From assembly GCA_022822545.1 (NCBI GenBank), contig JAJEBE010000012.1:1-44423 (forward strand): a stretch of 44,423 bases of DNA, read 5' to 3'. Of the stretch, positions 9,309 to 18,160 are shown piece after piece. The notes below the pieces were generated by a model that did no database searches, was not told where the DNA came from, and was given only the letters and a program-made list of their open reading frames with translations. A program made the translations under genes and the position numbers. This DNA comes from Anaerolineae bacterium. GTDB lineage: Bacteria; Chloroflexota; Anaerolineae; Aggregatilineales; Phototrophicaceae. The stretch's first letter is position 1. The number at the start of each line of letters is the position of its first letter.

Positions 9309-9944
9309 TTACTCGATGACGCCTTCAGCTTCCGGTTCAGCCGGCGCTTCGTCCGCTGCTTCAACGTTTTCGCCCTCTTCGGGAGTGTCTTCGGCTGCTT
9401 CGTCGTCGGCCGATGTTTGATAGCGGAAGCCCTCCGTCATCAAATCTTCGGCTCGGACTTCCTCGCCCCGTTCGCGCGCCGCCAGGAACTCCGGCAGTTC
9501 ATCTTCCGGCACGATTGTCACCGTCAACTCCGGCGACATCTCGTTGCCCAGGCGGACCGCCACCTGGTGCGTTCCCACCTCGCGCAAGGACTGCTGGCTG
9601 ATGCGCCGCCGGTTTATGTCCACGCCGGTCACGCGGTCCAATTCGTCGGCGATTTCCTGCGTAGTCACCGAGCCAAAGAGCTTGCCGGTGGAAGCGGCGC
9701 GTCGCCCGAATATGAGCTCGACGCCATCAATCTGGCGCGCCAGATCATTAAGCATATTGTTGTACTGCGCCCGGCGCGCCTCGACATTCTGGCGAACCGT
9801 TTCCGTCTGTTTCAGGGCGCCCGGCGTGGCCTGGATGGCCATCTTGTTCGGGATGAGGTAGTTGCGCGCGAATCCGTCCGCTACCTTGACCACCTCGCCG
9901 GCGACCCCGTGCTTGTACAAGTCCTGGAGTAAAATAACTTGCAT
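9309..9944 (-). CDS. rplI: 50S ribosomal protein bL9 with an acidic C-terminal extension
   Basis: 211 residues. bL9 binds 23S rRNA domain V near the L1 stalk. The reading frame runs upstream to 10547, but the real start is the ATG at 9944, where the protein begins MQVILLQDLYKHGVAGEVV. A GAGG lies just before it and a strong promoter about 60 bases upstream. The N-terminal rRNA-binding domain has the family motif VADGFARNYLIPNKMAI (about 22-38). A helical linker (about 45-78) and the C-terminal domain (to about 150) follow. The remaining 60 or so residues are an unusual Glu/Ala/Asp-rich tail, while family members are usually near 150 residues. The gene is divergent from murJ. Confidence 0.93.
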   Translation of the reverse strand: MQVILLQDLYKHGVAGEVVKVADGFARNYLIPNKMAIQATPGALKQTETVRQNVEARRAQYNNMLNDLARQIDGVELIFGRRAASTGKLFGSVTTQEIADELDRVTGVDINRRRISQQSLREVGTHQVAVRLGNEMSPELTVTIVPEDELPEFLAARERGEEVRAEDLMTEGFRYQTSADDEAAEDTPEEGENVEAADEAPAEPEAEGVIE

Positions 9945-10007
9945 CTCAAGTTCCTCATTCGCTCCAACTGCTTCTCGCGGAGCGTTTTCCATTGGCTGAA
10001 CCCGTAT

Positions 10008-10035
10008 ATTATAAAGATGTCGGCGGCCCTGCCAA
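10008..10035 (-). promoter_or_regulatory. Sigma70-type promoter for rplI
   Basis: Read on the minus strand, TTGGCA (plus 10030-10035) and a perfect TATAAT (plus 10008-10013) are separated by 16 bases. This places the transcription start near 10001 and gives rplI a leader of about 57 bases. It lies in the divergent rplI/murJ gap, upstream of the murJ start. Confidence 0.65.
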
Positions 10036-10071
10036 GTGGCAATCCAGAAGCCCCGGCGCGCGGGAGGGCGG

Positions 10072-11715
10072 ATGAGCAAAGGCGGGGACATTGCGCTGGA
10101 CAATCGCGAAATAATCGCAAAAGCGCTGATCGTGCTGGTCGGTTTCCTCGCCAGCGGCGCGCTCGGTTTGTTGCGGATCGCCGTGGTCGGCGCGCAGTTC
10201 GGCACCGGCGCCGCCAACGATACCTTCGCCGCCGCCCAGCAACTGCCGGAAACCGTCTTCGTGCTGGTGGCCGGTGGCGCGCTGGGCTCGTCCTTCATAC
10301 CGGTTTTCGCGCGCTTTCGCGAGCAAGATACGGAAGAGGCCTGGCGCCTCGCCAGCGCGGTCATGACGCTTTCGGCCGCCAGCGCCGCCCTCTTTGGCGC
10401 CCTCGTTGCCGTCTTCGCCCCGCAGTTGGTGGGCCAGTTGCTCTTCACTGATCGTCCGCCGGAGCAGCAGCGGCTGATGGCCGACATGATCCGCCTGATG
10501 ATGATCACGCCGGTCATCTTCAGCGTCAGCGGCTTGATCATGGGCATCTTGCAGTCTTACGCCGCCTTCTGGCTGCCCGCCATCGCCATCAGCATGAACA
10601 ACATCGGCATCATTATCGGCGCGCTCTTCATTGCGCCAGCCCTGTCGCCGCATCCAAATGTCGGGCAAGTAGGCGATCTTAATGTCATGGGGCTGGCTTA
10701 TGGCGCGGTCTTGAGCGCCATCTTGCATCTGCTGGTGCAGCTCCCCGGTCTGTACAAGATACGCGCCCGGCTGCGCCCCCTGCTATCCGCGCGTGTGCCG
10801 GGCGTGACCGATGTGCTGCGCTTGATGGGCCCGCGCGTGCTCGGTCTGGCGGTGGTGCAGATCAACTTTTCTGTCAATATCCGCTTCGCCAGCGGCATGG
10901 TCGATGGCAGCGTGGTCGCCCTTCGTTACGCCTTCATGCTCTGCTTCTTCGTGCTTGGCATGATCGGCCAAAGCCAGGCATCGGCCGTATTTCCGACGCT
11001 GGCGGCGCTGCGGGCAAAAGGCGACTACGCCGCGTTCCGCGATCGACTGGCGGCCGCCATGCGCAATGTGCTCTATCTGTCCTTTCCGGCCTCGGCCCTG
11101 CTCATCGTCCTGGGCCAGCCGCTCGTCAGCCTCTTGCAACGCGGCGCCTGGACCGGCGAAAGCACGGAAGCGGTCGCCTGGGCGCTGAGCTTCTACGCCC
11201 TCGGCATCGGCGGCTTCGCCTTGCTCGAAGTGCTGTCGCGCGCCTTCTACGCCCTGGAGGACACCGCCACGCCAGTCATCGCCGGTATCTGCGCCATGCT
11301 CGGCAACATCGCCCTGAATTTTGTCTTCATCCAATTCATCGGCGATCCGGACAGCCTGGCGCGTGGACCCTTCGCCGGTCTGGCGCTGGCGAACGCGCTG
11401 ACGACCATCGTGGAAGCCCTGGCGCTCTGGTGGCTATTGCGCCGGCGGCTGGCGGAGCTTGACGCGGACTCAAGCCAATACGACCGCGGCATCGTTCTTA
11501 GCGCCGGCGGCAGCTTCCTGCTCTCGCTGCTGATGGCGGCTGCCGTCACGCTGATACTGTCAGCAGCGCCCGTCGGCGGCTGGGCAAAAGCGATATCTGG
11601 TATCATCGCGGGCGGCGTCATCTTCTTCGGCGCTGATTATCTCTTCGGCTTGAGCGAGACGCGCGCGCTGCTGGCGCCGCTCGTTCAGCGCGGCATCAGC
11701 CTGATCAAACGATAG
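10072..11715 (+). CDS. murJ: Lipid II flippase MurJ (MviN)
   Basis: 547 residues from the ATG at 10072. A GTG at 10036 is in frame but lacks a ribosome site, while GGGAGG at 10062-10067 precedes the chosen start. MurJ flips the peptidoglycan precursor lipid II across the cytoplasmic membrane. The protein is almost entirely hydrophobic, consistent with about 14 helices. It has the family's early stretch LLRIAVVGAQFGTGAANDTFAAAQQLPE and a later block LLQRGAWTGEST..A..ALSFYALG (residues about 355-390). The DNA is among the most GC-rich in the window. The next gene begins 13 bases downstream. Confidence 0.9.
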   Translation: MSKGGDIALDNREIIAKALIVLVGFLASGALGLLRIAVVGAQFGTGAANDTFAAAQQLPETVFVLVAGGALGSSFIPVFARFREQDTEEAWRLASAVMTLSAASAALFGALVAVFAPQLVGQLLFTDRPPEQQRLMADMIRLMMITPVIFSVSGLIMGILQSYAAFWLPAIAISMNNIGIIIGALFIAPALSPHPNVGQVGDLNVMGLAYGAVLSAILHLLVQLPGLYKIRARLRPLLSARVPGVTDVLRLMGPRVLGLAVVQINFSVNIRFASGMVDGSVVALRYAFMLCFFVLGMIGQSQASAVFPTLAALRAKGDYAAFRDRLAAAMRNVLYLSFPASALLIVLGQPLVSLLQRGAWTGESTEAVAWALSFYALGIGGFALLEVLSRAFYALEDTATPVIAGICAMLGNIALNFVFIQFIGDPDSLARGPFAGLALANALTTIVEALALWWLLRRRLAELDADSSQYDRGIVLSAGGSFLLSLLMAAAVTLILSAAPVGGWAKAISGIIAGGVIFFGADYLFGLSETRALLAPLVQRGISLIKR

Positions 11716-11728
11716 GGAGGATTAAGAT

Positions 11729-12463
11729 ATGGGCGGGCAGTTGGAATCAAAAGTCGCCGTCATCACCGGCGCTGGACGCGGCATTGGGCGCGGCCTGGCC
11801 ATCGGCTTCGCCGAGCAGGGCGCCAAGGTCGTATGCGCCGCGCGGACCCGAACCCAGCTTGACGAAACCGTGCAGCTTATCCGCGAGGCCGGCGGCGATG
11901 CCATCGCTCTGCGCTGTGATGTCACCGAGGCGGCCGACCTGGAGAATCTCTACGCGGAGACCCGCGCGCGCTACGGCGGCGTCGATATTGTCATCGCCAA
12001 CGCCGGCGGCAGTTTCGAGCGGCGCTCGGTCGAAGAAAGCGAAATCGCCAGCTGGGAGCGCACGATTCGCGTTAACCTGCTTGGCGTCTATTACACCTGC
12101 AAATACGCCATCCCCGACCTCAAGAGCAAGGGCGGCCATATCATCGTCATCGGCTCCGGCATGGGTCATCGCGTTGGCCAGGCCGGCTCCGCCTACAGCG
12201 CCTCGAAAGCGGGCGCCTGGATGTTTGTGCGTGTGCTGGCGGAAGAATTGCGTCAATACCGCATCTGCGTCAACGAACTGATTCCCGGCCTGGTCGATAC
12301 CGACATCTTGACCGATGCCGAACGCCCGGCCGATCCCGCGCTCAGCCTCGAATGGTTCAAGCAGCCGGCCGATGTGCTGCCGTTGGCGCTCTTTCTGGCG
12401 ACGCAGCCCTTGACCGGGCCGACGAGCCAGAGCTTCAGTTTGATGCGCCGCGACGCGCAATAA
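11729..12463 (+). CDS. Short-chain dehydrogenase/reductase
   Basis: 244 residues. This is a classical SDR with a Rossmann fold that uses NAD(P)H on a small hydroxyl or keto substrate. The cofactor motif TGAGRGIG lies near residue 12 and NAGG near residue 87. The catalytic residues are Ser in VIGSGMGH (near 143) and Tyr/Lys in the YSASK motif (near 155-159). The PG motif after the active site (LIPGLVDTD) is present. A basic residue in AARTRTQ after beta-2 suggests, but does not prove, NADP(H). A clear GGGAGG lies ahead of the ATG. The gene follows murJ by 13 bases. The substrate is unknown. Confidence 0.85.
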   Translation: MGGQLESKVAVITGAGRGIGRGLAIGFAEQGAKVVCAARTRTQLDETVQLIREAGGDAIALRCDVTEAADLENLYAETRARYGGVDIVIANAGGSFERRSVEESEIASWERTIRVNLLGVYYTCKYAIPDLKSKGGHIIVIGSGMGHRVGQAGSAYSASKAGAWMFVRVLAEELRQYRICVNELIPGLVDTDILTDAERPADPALSLEWFKQPADVLPLALFLATQPLTGPTSQSFSLMRRDAQ

Positions 12464-12465
12464 GC

Positions 12466-13710
12466 TTACTGCTGTTTCACCCGCGCAAACAGAGCCTTGA
12501 GATACTCCGCCTCGGGGAAGCCGATGGGGTGGTCCAGCGCTTGCGAGGTGCGGGCGATCTCGTCCAGTTCGTAGCCGGCGACCGTCGCCGAGCGCGTCAC
12601 CAACTGGAAGAACATCTCGGCATTGATGCGGCTGGAACAAGAGGCCATAACAAGCACACCATCGTTGGCGACCAGGCGCAGCGCCATCTCGACCAGGCGG
12701 CGATAAGCCAGCACGGCATTCCGCATGCTGGCGCGGCTGTTGGCGAAGGCTGGCGGATCGACAATCACCAGATTGAACTTGCGATTGGAGGCGATCAACT
12801 GGCGCATCCCGGCGAAGGCGTCCGCGGCGATGACATCAACCTTGGCCGGGTCAAAGCCGTTGTTCTCGACGTTGATCTTCAACGCTTCCAGCGCCGGCTC
12901 GCTGATGTCCAGCGCCGTTACCGAGCGCGCGCCGCCCGCCAGCGCATAAACCGAGAAGCCGCCGGAATAGCAGAAGACATCGAGGACGCGCTGCCCCTTC
13001 GCCAGTTCCCGCACCTTTTGCCGATTATCGCGTTGATCGAAGAAGAAGCCGGTTTTATGCCCTTTCACGACATCCGCCTGAAACAGCAAACCGTTCTCGA
13101 CAAATTGCACCGTGCCCGATTGTCCCTCGCCGACCAACTGCTGACCATCGCGCAGGCCATATAACTTGGCGATATTCATCTGGTCCGATTGCAGCGCCCG
13201 GCTCAAGCGCAGCACCAGCGAGTCAAAAATGATCGACTCTTGCAGCGCCGGTATCAGCGCGCGCAGATGCGGTATCCAGGCGCTGGTATACAGCTTGAGC
13301 GCGAGCGTATCGCCGTAACGATCCAGCACCAGCGCGGGGAAGCCATCGCTCTCGCCGTAGACCAGGCGATAGCCGGTCGTCTCGGTATTGATCAGCGCCT
13401 GCCGCTTGGCCTGCGCCGCCCGCAGCTTGTCGGCGAAGAAGCCCTGGTTAATCCGTATCGGCTGCAGCGCGTGCAAAACCTTGACGCGAATCGGCGATAG
13501 CGGATCGTACAAACCCACCGCCAGGAAGTTGTTCTTGTTCCGGTCATAGATGACCGCCAGGTCGCCGGAACTGCCCAAGTGGCTCTGCTTGATGATCGAG
13601 TCTTCATACACCCAGGGATGCCCCTGCCGCAAGGCTCGCTCGGCCGCGCCCTTGACGCGCATGGAGATGTTCTTTTCCGCCCTGGTCGGGAGTTTTTCGA
13701 GGTCAATCAT
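12466..13710 (-). CDS. RlmI-like class I rRNA (cytosine-C5) methyltransferase
   Basis: 414 residues. Members of this family methylate cytosine 1962 (E. coli numbering) of 23S rRNA with SAM. The N-terminal PUA-like domain (about 15-95) carries the GHPWVYE motif. A linker holds LVYGESDGFPALVLDRYG. The Rossmann methyltransferase domain follows, with motif I VLDVFCYSGGFSVYA, motif IV VIVDPPAFA and a motif VI ASCSSRI that supplies the catalytic Cys. It is the third gene of a minus-strand run after xseA and xseB, with a 27-base gap. Assignment to RlmI rather than to a paralogous specificity is by overall architecture. Confidence 0.85.
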   Translation of the reverse strand: MIDLEKLPTRAEKNISMRVKGAAERALRQGHPWVYEDSIIKQSHLGSSGDLAVIYDRNKNNFLAVGLYDPLSPIRVKVLHALQPIRINQGFFADKLRAAQAKRQALINTETTGYRLVYGESDGFPALVLDRYGDTLALKLYTSAWIPHLRALIPALQESIIFDSLVLRLSRALQSDQMNIAKLYGLRDGQQLVGEGQSGTVQFVENGLLFQADVVKGHKTGFFFDQRDNRQKVRELAKGQRVLDVFCYSGGFSVYALAGGARSVTALDISEPALEALKINVENNGFDPAKVDVIAADAFAGMRQLIASNRKFNLVIVDPPAFANSRASMRNAVLAYRRLVEMALRLVANDGVLVMASCSSRINAEMFFQLVTRSATVAGYELDEIARTSQALDHPIGFPEAEYLKALFARVKQQ

Positions 13711-13737
13711 CGTCTATCACTGACAGATCAGCGCTCT

Positions 13738-13944
13738 CTAAAGGAGCGGTCCCGTCTCATCCACTGTCTTTATCTTGAGCTCGGCCTCTTCCAGCAGCGC
13801 TTGACAATGTGCCGCGAGCCGCTGACCACGCTCATACAGCGCCACCGATTCTTCCAGCGGCAGCGCGCCACTTTCCAACTGCGCCACCAGCGCTTCCAAC
13901 TGCTGATAGGCCGCTTCGTAACTGAGCTTTGTGATATCTTCCAT
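13738..13944 (-). CDS. xseB: Exodeoxyribonuclease VII small subunit
   Basis: 68 residues, the normal size. XseB forms helical arms that assemble on XseA to give the single-strand-specific exonuclease VII. The YEAAYQQLEALVAQLE stretch followed by SGALPLEESVALYERG is the family signature. The ATG overlaps the TGA of xseA in an ATGA arrangement, so the two are translationally coupled. Confidence 0.92.
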   Translation of the reverse strand: MEDITKLSYEAAYQQLEALVAQLESGALPLEESVALYERGQRLAAHCQALLEEAELKIKTVDETGPLL

Positions 13945-15134
13945 CAGTCGTCGACCCTGACTTTAAGACGATCCCTCGCCAATTGTACGTTCAATCGCTG
14001 ATTCCTGCTGACTTGATTTGCCTCGCGGATGATATTGCCCGCCTCGTCGCGGACGAGGGCATAGCCGCGCGCCAGGATATGCGCTGGGCTGGCGGCTTCC
14101 AGGGCCTCCCGGCGATGCGCCAGCCGCTCGCCAAGCTGAGCCAAGCGCCGCCCCGCCGCCCGCGACAGCCGCAGACGATAATCGTGAATCGCCCGTTCCG
14201 CCCCCTGCACCGTCTTCAGCGGCGTGACAAACCCGAGCGCGTTTTGCAGGCGTCCCAAGTCGCTGGCGCGTTCGCCCGCCGCGCCGCTCAATATCGCGCT
14301 TAATCCGTTGCGCAGCCGGTCGAGATCGAGCAGCAGATCATCGCGATTGGGCGTCGCCAGTTCGGCCGCGGCCGATGGCGTCGGCGCGCGCAAATCGGCC
14401 ACGAAGTCCACGATTGTGAAGTCGATCTCATGGCCGATGCCGCTGATCACCGGGATGCGACTCGCCGCGGCCGCCCGCGCCACCCGCTCGTCGTTGAAGC
14501 ACCACAGGTCTTCCAGCGATCCGCCGCCCCGCGCCACGATGATCACATCAACCGCCGTGTCCCGGTTGAGCCGCTGCAGCGCGCGGACGATCTGAGCGGG
14601 GGCCTCCGCTCCCTGCACCAGCGTCGGGCTGAGGATGAGCTCGGCAAGCGGAAAACGCCGCCGCAGCACATTATTTATATCCTGCCAGGCGGCCGCTGTC
14701 GGCGAAGTGACCACGCCGATCTGATTCGGGAATGCCGGGATGCTTCGCTTTCGCGCCGGATCAAACAGCCCCTCGGCATCCAGCTTCGCTTTCAAGGCCT
14801 CGAACTGCAAGTGCAGGTCGCCGACCCCGCCGACGGCTTCGATCTGATCGGCGTAAAGCTGATATTCGCCGCGCGCGTCATACACGCTGACGCGCCCATG
14901 CACGAGGATCTCGTCCCCCGCCCCCACCTCGACGCGGACGGCGCGCGCCGCCCCGCGAAACATGACGCAGCGCAATTGGGCATCGGCGTCCTTGATGGTG
15001 AAATACCAATGACCGGAGCGCGCCTTGGTCAAGTTCGAGACTTCGCCGCGCACCCAGATATCCGCCAGGATGTCATCGGCGTCGAAGAGGTCGTGGATGT
15101 AACTCGTGATTTCCGCAACTGAAAAACTTTGCAT
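13944..15134 (-). CDS. xseA: Exodeoxyribonuclease VII large subunit
   Basis: 396 residues from the ATG at 15134. Longer in-frame starts at 15149 (ATG) and 15164 (TTG) exist, but MQSFSVAEITSYIHDLF is the usual N-terminus and AGAAG lies just ahead. XseA is the catalytic subunit of exonuclease VII. An N-terminal OB fold (about 8-100, with VRGEVSNLTKARSGHWYFTIKD) binds single-stranded DNA. The catalytic domain has VVTSPTAAAWQDI, IIVARGGGSLEDLWCFNDE and ISGIGHEIDFTIVDFVAD. A helical C-terminal part ends in the short barrel-like ILARGYALV segment. It is first in a run xseA-xseB-RlmI-like. Confidence 0.93.
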   Translation of the reverse strand: MQSFSVAEITSYIHDLFDADDILADIWVRGEVSNLTKARSGHWYFTIKDADAQLRCVMFRGAARAVRVEVGAGDEILVHGRVSVYDARGEYQLYADQIEAVGGVGDLHLQFEALKAKLDAEGLFDPARKRSIPAFPNQIGVVTSPTAAAWQDINNVLRRRFPLAELILSPTLVQGAEAPAQIVRALQRLNRDTAVDVIIVARGGGSLEDLWCFNDERVARAAAASRIPVISGIGHEIDFTIVDFVADLRAPTPSAAAELATPNRDDLLLDLDRLRNGLSAILSGAAGERASDLGRLQNALGFVTPLKTVQGAERAIHDYRLRLSRAAGRRLAQLGERLAHRREALEAASPAHILARGYALVRDEAGNIIREANQVSRNQRLNVQLARDRLKVRVDD

Positions 15135-15224
15135 GGTTCTTCTCGACATAGAGCGTTGTGACAAACCGCGTCGACCGTTACAATTATCGTTGATTTATCC
15201 CCCACAGGCGAATGAGGATCGGAC

Positions 15225-15515
15225 ATGGCCTATCTCAATCAAGCGGAACGCGCAGCCCTGCTCAATGACCTCAGCGGCATGAGATACGGCTGGGCCAAGT
15301 TCAGGCTGCGGCTGATGGATCCGAAGTGCCGGCTGGTCTACCTGCGCAACGCGCAGCGATCGGGCGAGTGGCATACCAAGTTCCTGCTCGAAAGCCTGGG
15401 CACGCAAGTGACCCTCGTCGAGGTCAACCACGCCGAGAATAATCAATACCGCAACAAGCAGAAATTCGAATTCGTCAACGTCATCGTCGAGCCGACCGCC
15501 GATAATCGCAGCTAG
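15225..15515 (+). CDS. Uncharacterised 96-residue basic protein
   Basis: I do not recognise this family. The protein is soluble, has no signal or membrane segment, and is rich in Arg/Lys in its first half. It has a pattern of alternating hydrophobics (CRLVYLRNA, WHTKFLLESLGTQVTLVEV, FEFVNVIVEP) that suggests three or four beta strands after an N-terminal helix. It is divergent from xseA and convergent with the metallohydrolase gene, so it stands alone. Codon use matches neighbouring genes, which supports it being real, and a GAGGA-like sequence lies about ten bases before the ATG. Function unknown. Confidence 0.6.
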   Translation: MAYLNQAERAALLNDLSGMRYGWAKFRLRLMDPKCRLVYLRNAQRSGEWHTKFLLESLGTQVTLVEVNHAENNQYRNKQKFEFVNVIVEPTADNRS

Positions 15516-15549
15516 CTGGCCGGGCGTATTTACCCTCACAATCGAAACA

Positions 15550-18114
15550 TCAATGCTCCCCATGTTCGTGCAGCGGATTGTGCTCGTGATAGATGCCCTG
15601 CCGGTGCATCAGTTGATGCAGGCGATTATGCGCCGCTTCGATAGTGGCGCGGACCTGCTTGAATCGCTGCGCGGCCGGGCGCGGCGCCAAGGTATCGACA
15701 TAAGCCAGCGCGCCCTCGATCTGCTCCAGCACGGCCAGCGCGTCTTCCCGCTTGAAGGGACGCTTCCCATCGACGCGGACTTGCACACAGCTGCTATGCG
15801 CCGCGATCTCGCCACCCCGCCCGGCATGGCTGCCGCGCACGCGCAGCGCGATCCAGGTCGATTCGCTGATCCGCAGCTCGCAGTTGCCGGCCGCGCTTAG
15901 AGCGCCCTCTACCGATTGTTCTTCGACGGCGAAGCCACCGAGGACCACTTCCACTTTGTCTATCGGCAGCGCCGCCGAGGCCACGCGCCAGTTGACATTG
16001 ACCGTCCCGCCGCCGGCCGGCAGGTCCAATTGGCTGCCCGGCGGCCTCCCCTCAACTGCAAGCTCCAGCAGCGGTCCCACAGTGACGAAGGTGTTGCCCG
16101 CTTTGACCGCCGCCATCCAGTTCTCGTAACTGAAGTCGCGCGCGCCCAAATGGGCGTAGGTGCGGATGCCGCCGAGCAGGGCATCGGCGCTCATCTTGTC
16201 CGAGCCGCCGACCACCGGCACTTGATAGCCGAGATTGAGATAGCGATACCAATCGAGCAATCCGTAGGGCGTGATCTGCCATTTGAAGGGGTTGAAGGTC
16301 ATCATTTCGATGGCGTGGACGAGACCGAGCACGATATCAGCCGCGCGTTCCAATTGCGGGTTCGGCGCGTGAGGGAGGACGACCAGGCCGTTCTGGTCGA
16401 TGCAGCGCTGCGCCCATTCCGCCATGCTGACTTCCAGCGCATCGCCGATCGCCGATTCGGATGGTCCGCCCGCGCAAAGGGGATGGATCATGGCGCCGGA
16501 ATAGCCCAGCAGGGAGATATGACCCAGGACCTGCATACGATTCTCCGTGCCGACCCGCACCAGAAACTCGCCGTCGCCGCCGAAGTCTTTCGCGCCGATG
16601 GTCGTCCTGCCATCGAAGTCGCTCACATTGCTGAACATCTCGCCCCATTGGCTCGCCAGCAGGTTGACCACATTGATGCCTTCGGCCGCGCCTTCCAGCC
16701 AAGCCGTCTGCGGACTGAGGAAATGCACATGCGTATCAGCCGATACCCAGCCGCGCTCGCCCCAATCGAGCAGCTTGTCCAAGGTGAAGGTGACTTCATC
16801 TGTTTCCAGCGTGACTTCAAAGCTGCGGCGGATCGGCTTAATCTCATAGCCGCGGCTGATCTCGACGAAGACCTCGCCCAGCGGCGCTTCCAGTTCGCAA
16901 GCGCCGTGGATATAGGCGTACTGATTCAGTGAATTGACGAACTCGCCGTAATTGTCTTCGAACCAGTTGCCATTGACTTTACGGTGATTGCCGCGCGGCG
17001 GCAGGTATTCGCCCTGCGCGCCGTGGAAATGTATGCGGGCTGCGACATAGCGCCCGTTCTCGTCGACCACTCTGATGCGAACAAGTTGCCGCGCCTCCGC
17101 CACTTCCAGCGCGCCTCCGTTCAAGTCGCTCAGGGCGTAGCTGTACTGCTCGCCGTTCTCCGCTTGCAGGCGCAGCTTCGCCTGCGGATGCGCCGCGTAT
17201 TCGATGATGGCGACCCGCTCTGAGCGCTGTGGCTGCGCGTTGGTCGCATCGCTGAACCAGGCATCGCGCTCATACTCCAGCTTCGCCCGCGCCGATATCA
17301 CTGTGCCCAAGTCGATATCGACTCCGTCCAGTTCGCCGATCGCGTTGAATTGCAGGCCATCGGGCAGGGTCAGCGCCAGCTTGCGCCGCGTCCGCGCGCG
17401 CAGCGGATGCGCCTCGACCTGCGTACTGCTGATGCCATAGATCAGCGCCCGCTCGTCTTTTCCGGCCAGCCGAAGCTCGCGTATGACTTTGTCCGGCTGC
17501 GGATTGGGCAGGGCGTAAAGCCAGATATGCTCCGGCGCGGCATCGCGTCCGCTGCTGTGGCGGGTCTCGCCATTGCCATAGCGGGTCCCCGGCGCCCGTC
17601 CCAGCGCGAATGCTTCGGCCGAACTCCGGCTGACCGTGTCCTGCTGATGGGGCAGGGCCGCAAAGGCGCTCGCGCCCCAGTCTATGCGCGCTTGCTGTAT
17701 GGCGAAGCGCCGCCGAATCGGCACACTGACGCTGCCGCCGTCGGCATAATGCAATTGATATTCCGCCACCAAATCGCCCAAATCATTGCCCGGCGTCGCG
17801 CCTTCGTGATGCTGCGGACCTTGAAAGCCCTTAAAGTCAGGCGTCAGCGTCAGCGCCCGCTCTTCGACGATATGCGCGAAGATAATATAAGTCGCCCGCC
17901 TGTCGCCGGCGGCTACGCGGACTTCAGCGCCGTCCAGCAAGATCGCGTTCGCTTCATTTGGCGCGCCCAGCGCAAAGGGAATGCCGCGGAATGACTGCTG
18001 CCCGAAGGCATCGTCAGCGCGGAGCCGCAAGCGCTCATCCAGCGCCTCGCGTTCACAATTGAAGTTGTCGTCGAGGGGCAGGGGAATGAATAAGTCAGAC
18101 GCGGGCAGTTGCAT
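15550..18114 (-). CDS. CehA/McbA-type metallohydrolase domain protein, large
   Basis: 854 residues. The centre of the protein (about 450-750) is a PHP-like metallohydrolase domain. GWVSADTHVHF puts two metal-binding His residues near residues 460-462, and later segments read VLPHAPNP and VVGGSDKMS. This is the arrangement of the CehA/McbA group, named for carbaryl hydrolases. The flanking regions are beta-rich. Residues 1-330 look like one or two Ig/galactose-binding-like domains, and 330-450 resembles a carboxypeptidase-regulatory-like sandwich (VRIRVVDENGRYVAARIHF). There is no clear signal peptide. The true substrate is unknown, and the CehA name does not imply carbaryl hydrolysis. The gene lies 46 bases downstream of the HEAT-repeat gene. 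Confidence 0.7.
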   Translation of the reverse strand: MQLPASDLFIPLPLDDNFNCEREALDERLRLRADDAFGQQSFRGIPFALGAPNEANAILLDGAEVRVAAGDRRATYIIFAHIVEERALTLTPDFKGFQGPQHHEGATPGNDLGDLVAEYQLHYADGGSVSVPIRRRFAIQQARIDWGASAFAALPHQQDTVSRSSAEAFALGRAPGTRYGNGETRHSSGRDAAPEHIWLYALPNPQPDKVIRELRLAGKDERALIYGISSTQVEAHPLRARTRRKLALTLPDGLQFNAIGELDGVDIDLGTVISARAKLEYERDAWFSDATNAQPQRSERVAIIEYAAHPQAKLRLQAENGEQYSYALSDLNGGALEVAEARQLVRIRVVDENGRYVAARIHFHGAQGEYLPPRGNHRKVNGNWFEDNYGEFVNSLNQYAYIHGACELEAPLGEVFVEISRGYEIKPIRRSFEVTLETDEVTFTLDKLLDWGERGWVSADTHVHFLSPQTAWLEGAAEGINVVNLLASQWGEMFSNVSDFDGRTTIGAKDFGGDGEFLVRVGTENRMQVLGHISLLGYSGAMIHPLCAGGPSESAIGDALEVSMAEWAQRCIDQNGLVVLPHAPNPQLERAADIVLGLVHAIEMMTFNPFKWQITPYGLLDWYRYLNLGYQVPVVGGSDKMSADALLGGIRTYAHLGARDFSYENWMAAVKAGNTFVTVGPLLELAVEGRPPGSQLDLPAGGGTVNVNWRVASAALPIDKVEVVLGGFAVEEQSVEGALSAAGNCELRISESTWIALRVRGSHAGRGGEIAAHSSCVQVRVDGKRPFKREDALAVLEQIEGALAYVDTLAPRPAAQRFKQVRATIEAAHNRLHQLMHRQGIYHEHNPLHEHGEH

Positions 18115-18160
18115 GAGCAGGCTCTCCAGCTTGGGCGTTTGTCGGAGTGTAACCTTGCGG

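Noticed and set aside
9945..10547. In-frame upstream extension of rplI (about 200 extra codons)
   Set aside because: It lies over the 5' part of murJ on the opposite strand, has composition of an antisense frame, and the standard bL9 start with a ribosome site and promoter lies at 9944.
15916..16932. Long plus-strand frame of 338 codons opposite the CehA/McbA-type gene
   Set aside because: It is antisense to a gene with a clear metal-binding motif and has no recognisable fold or start signal.
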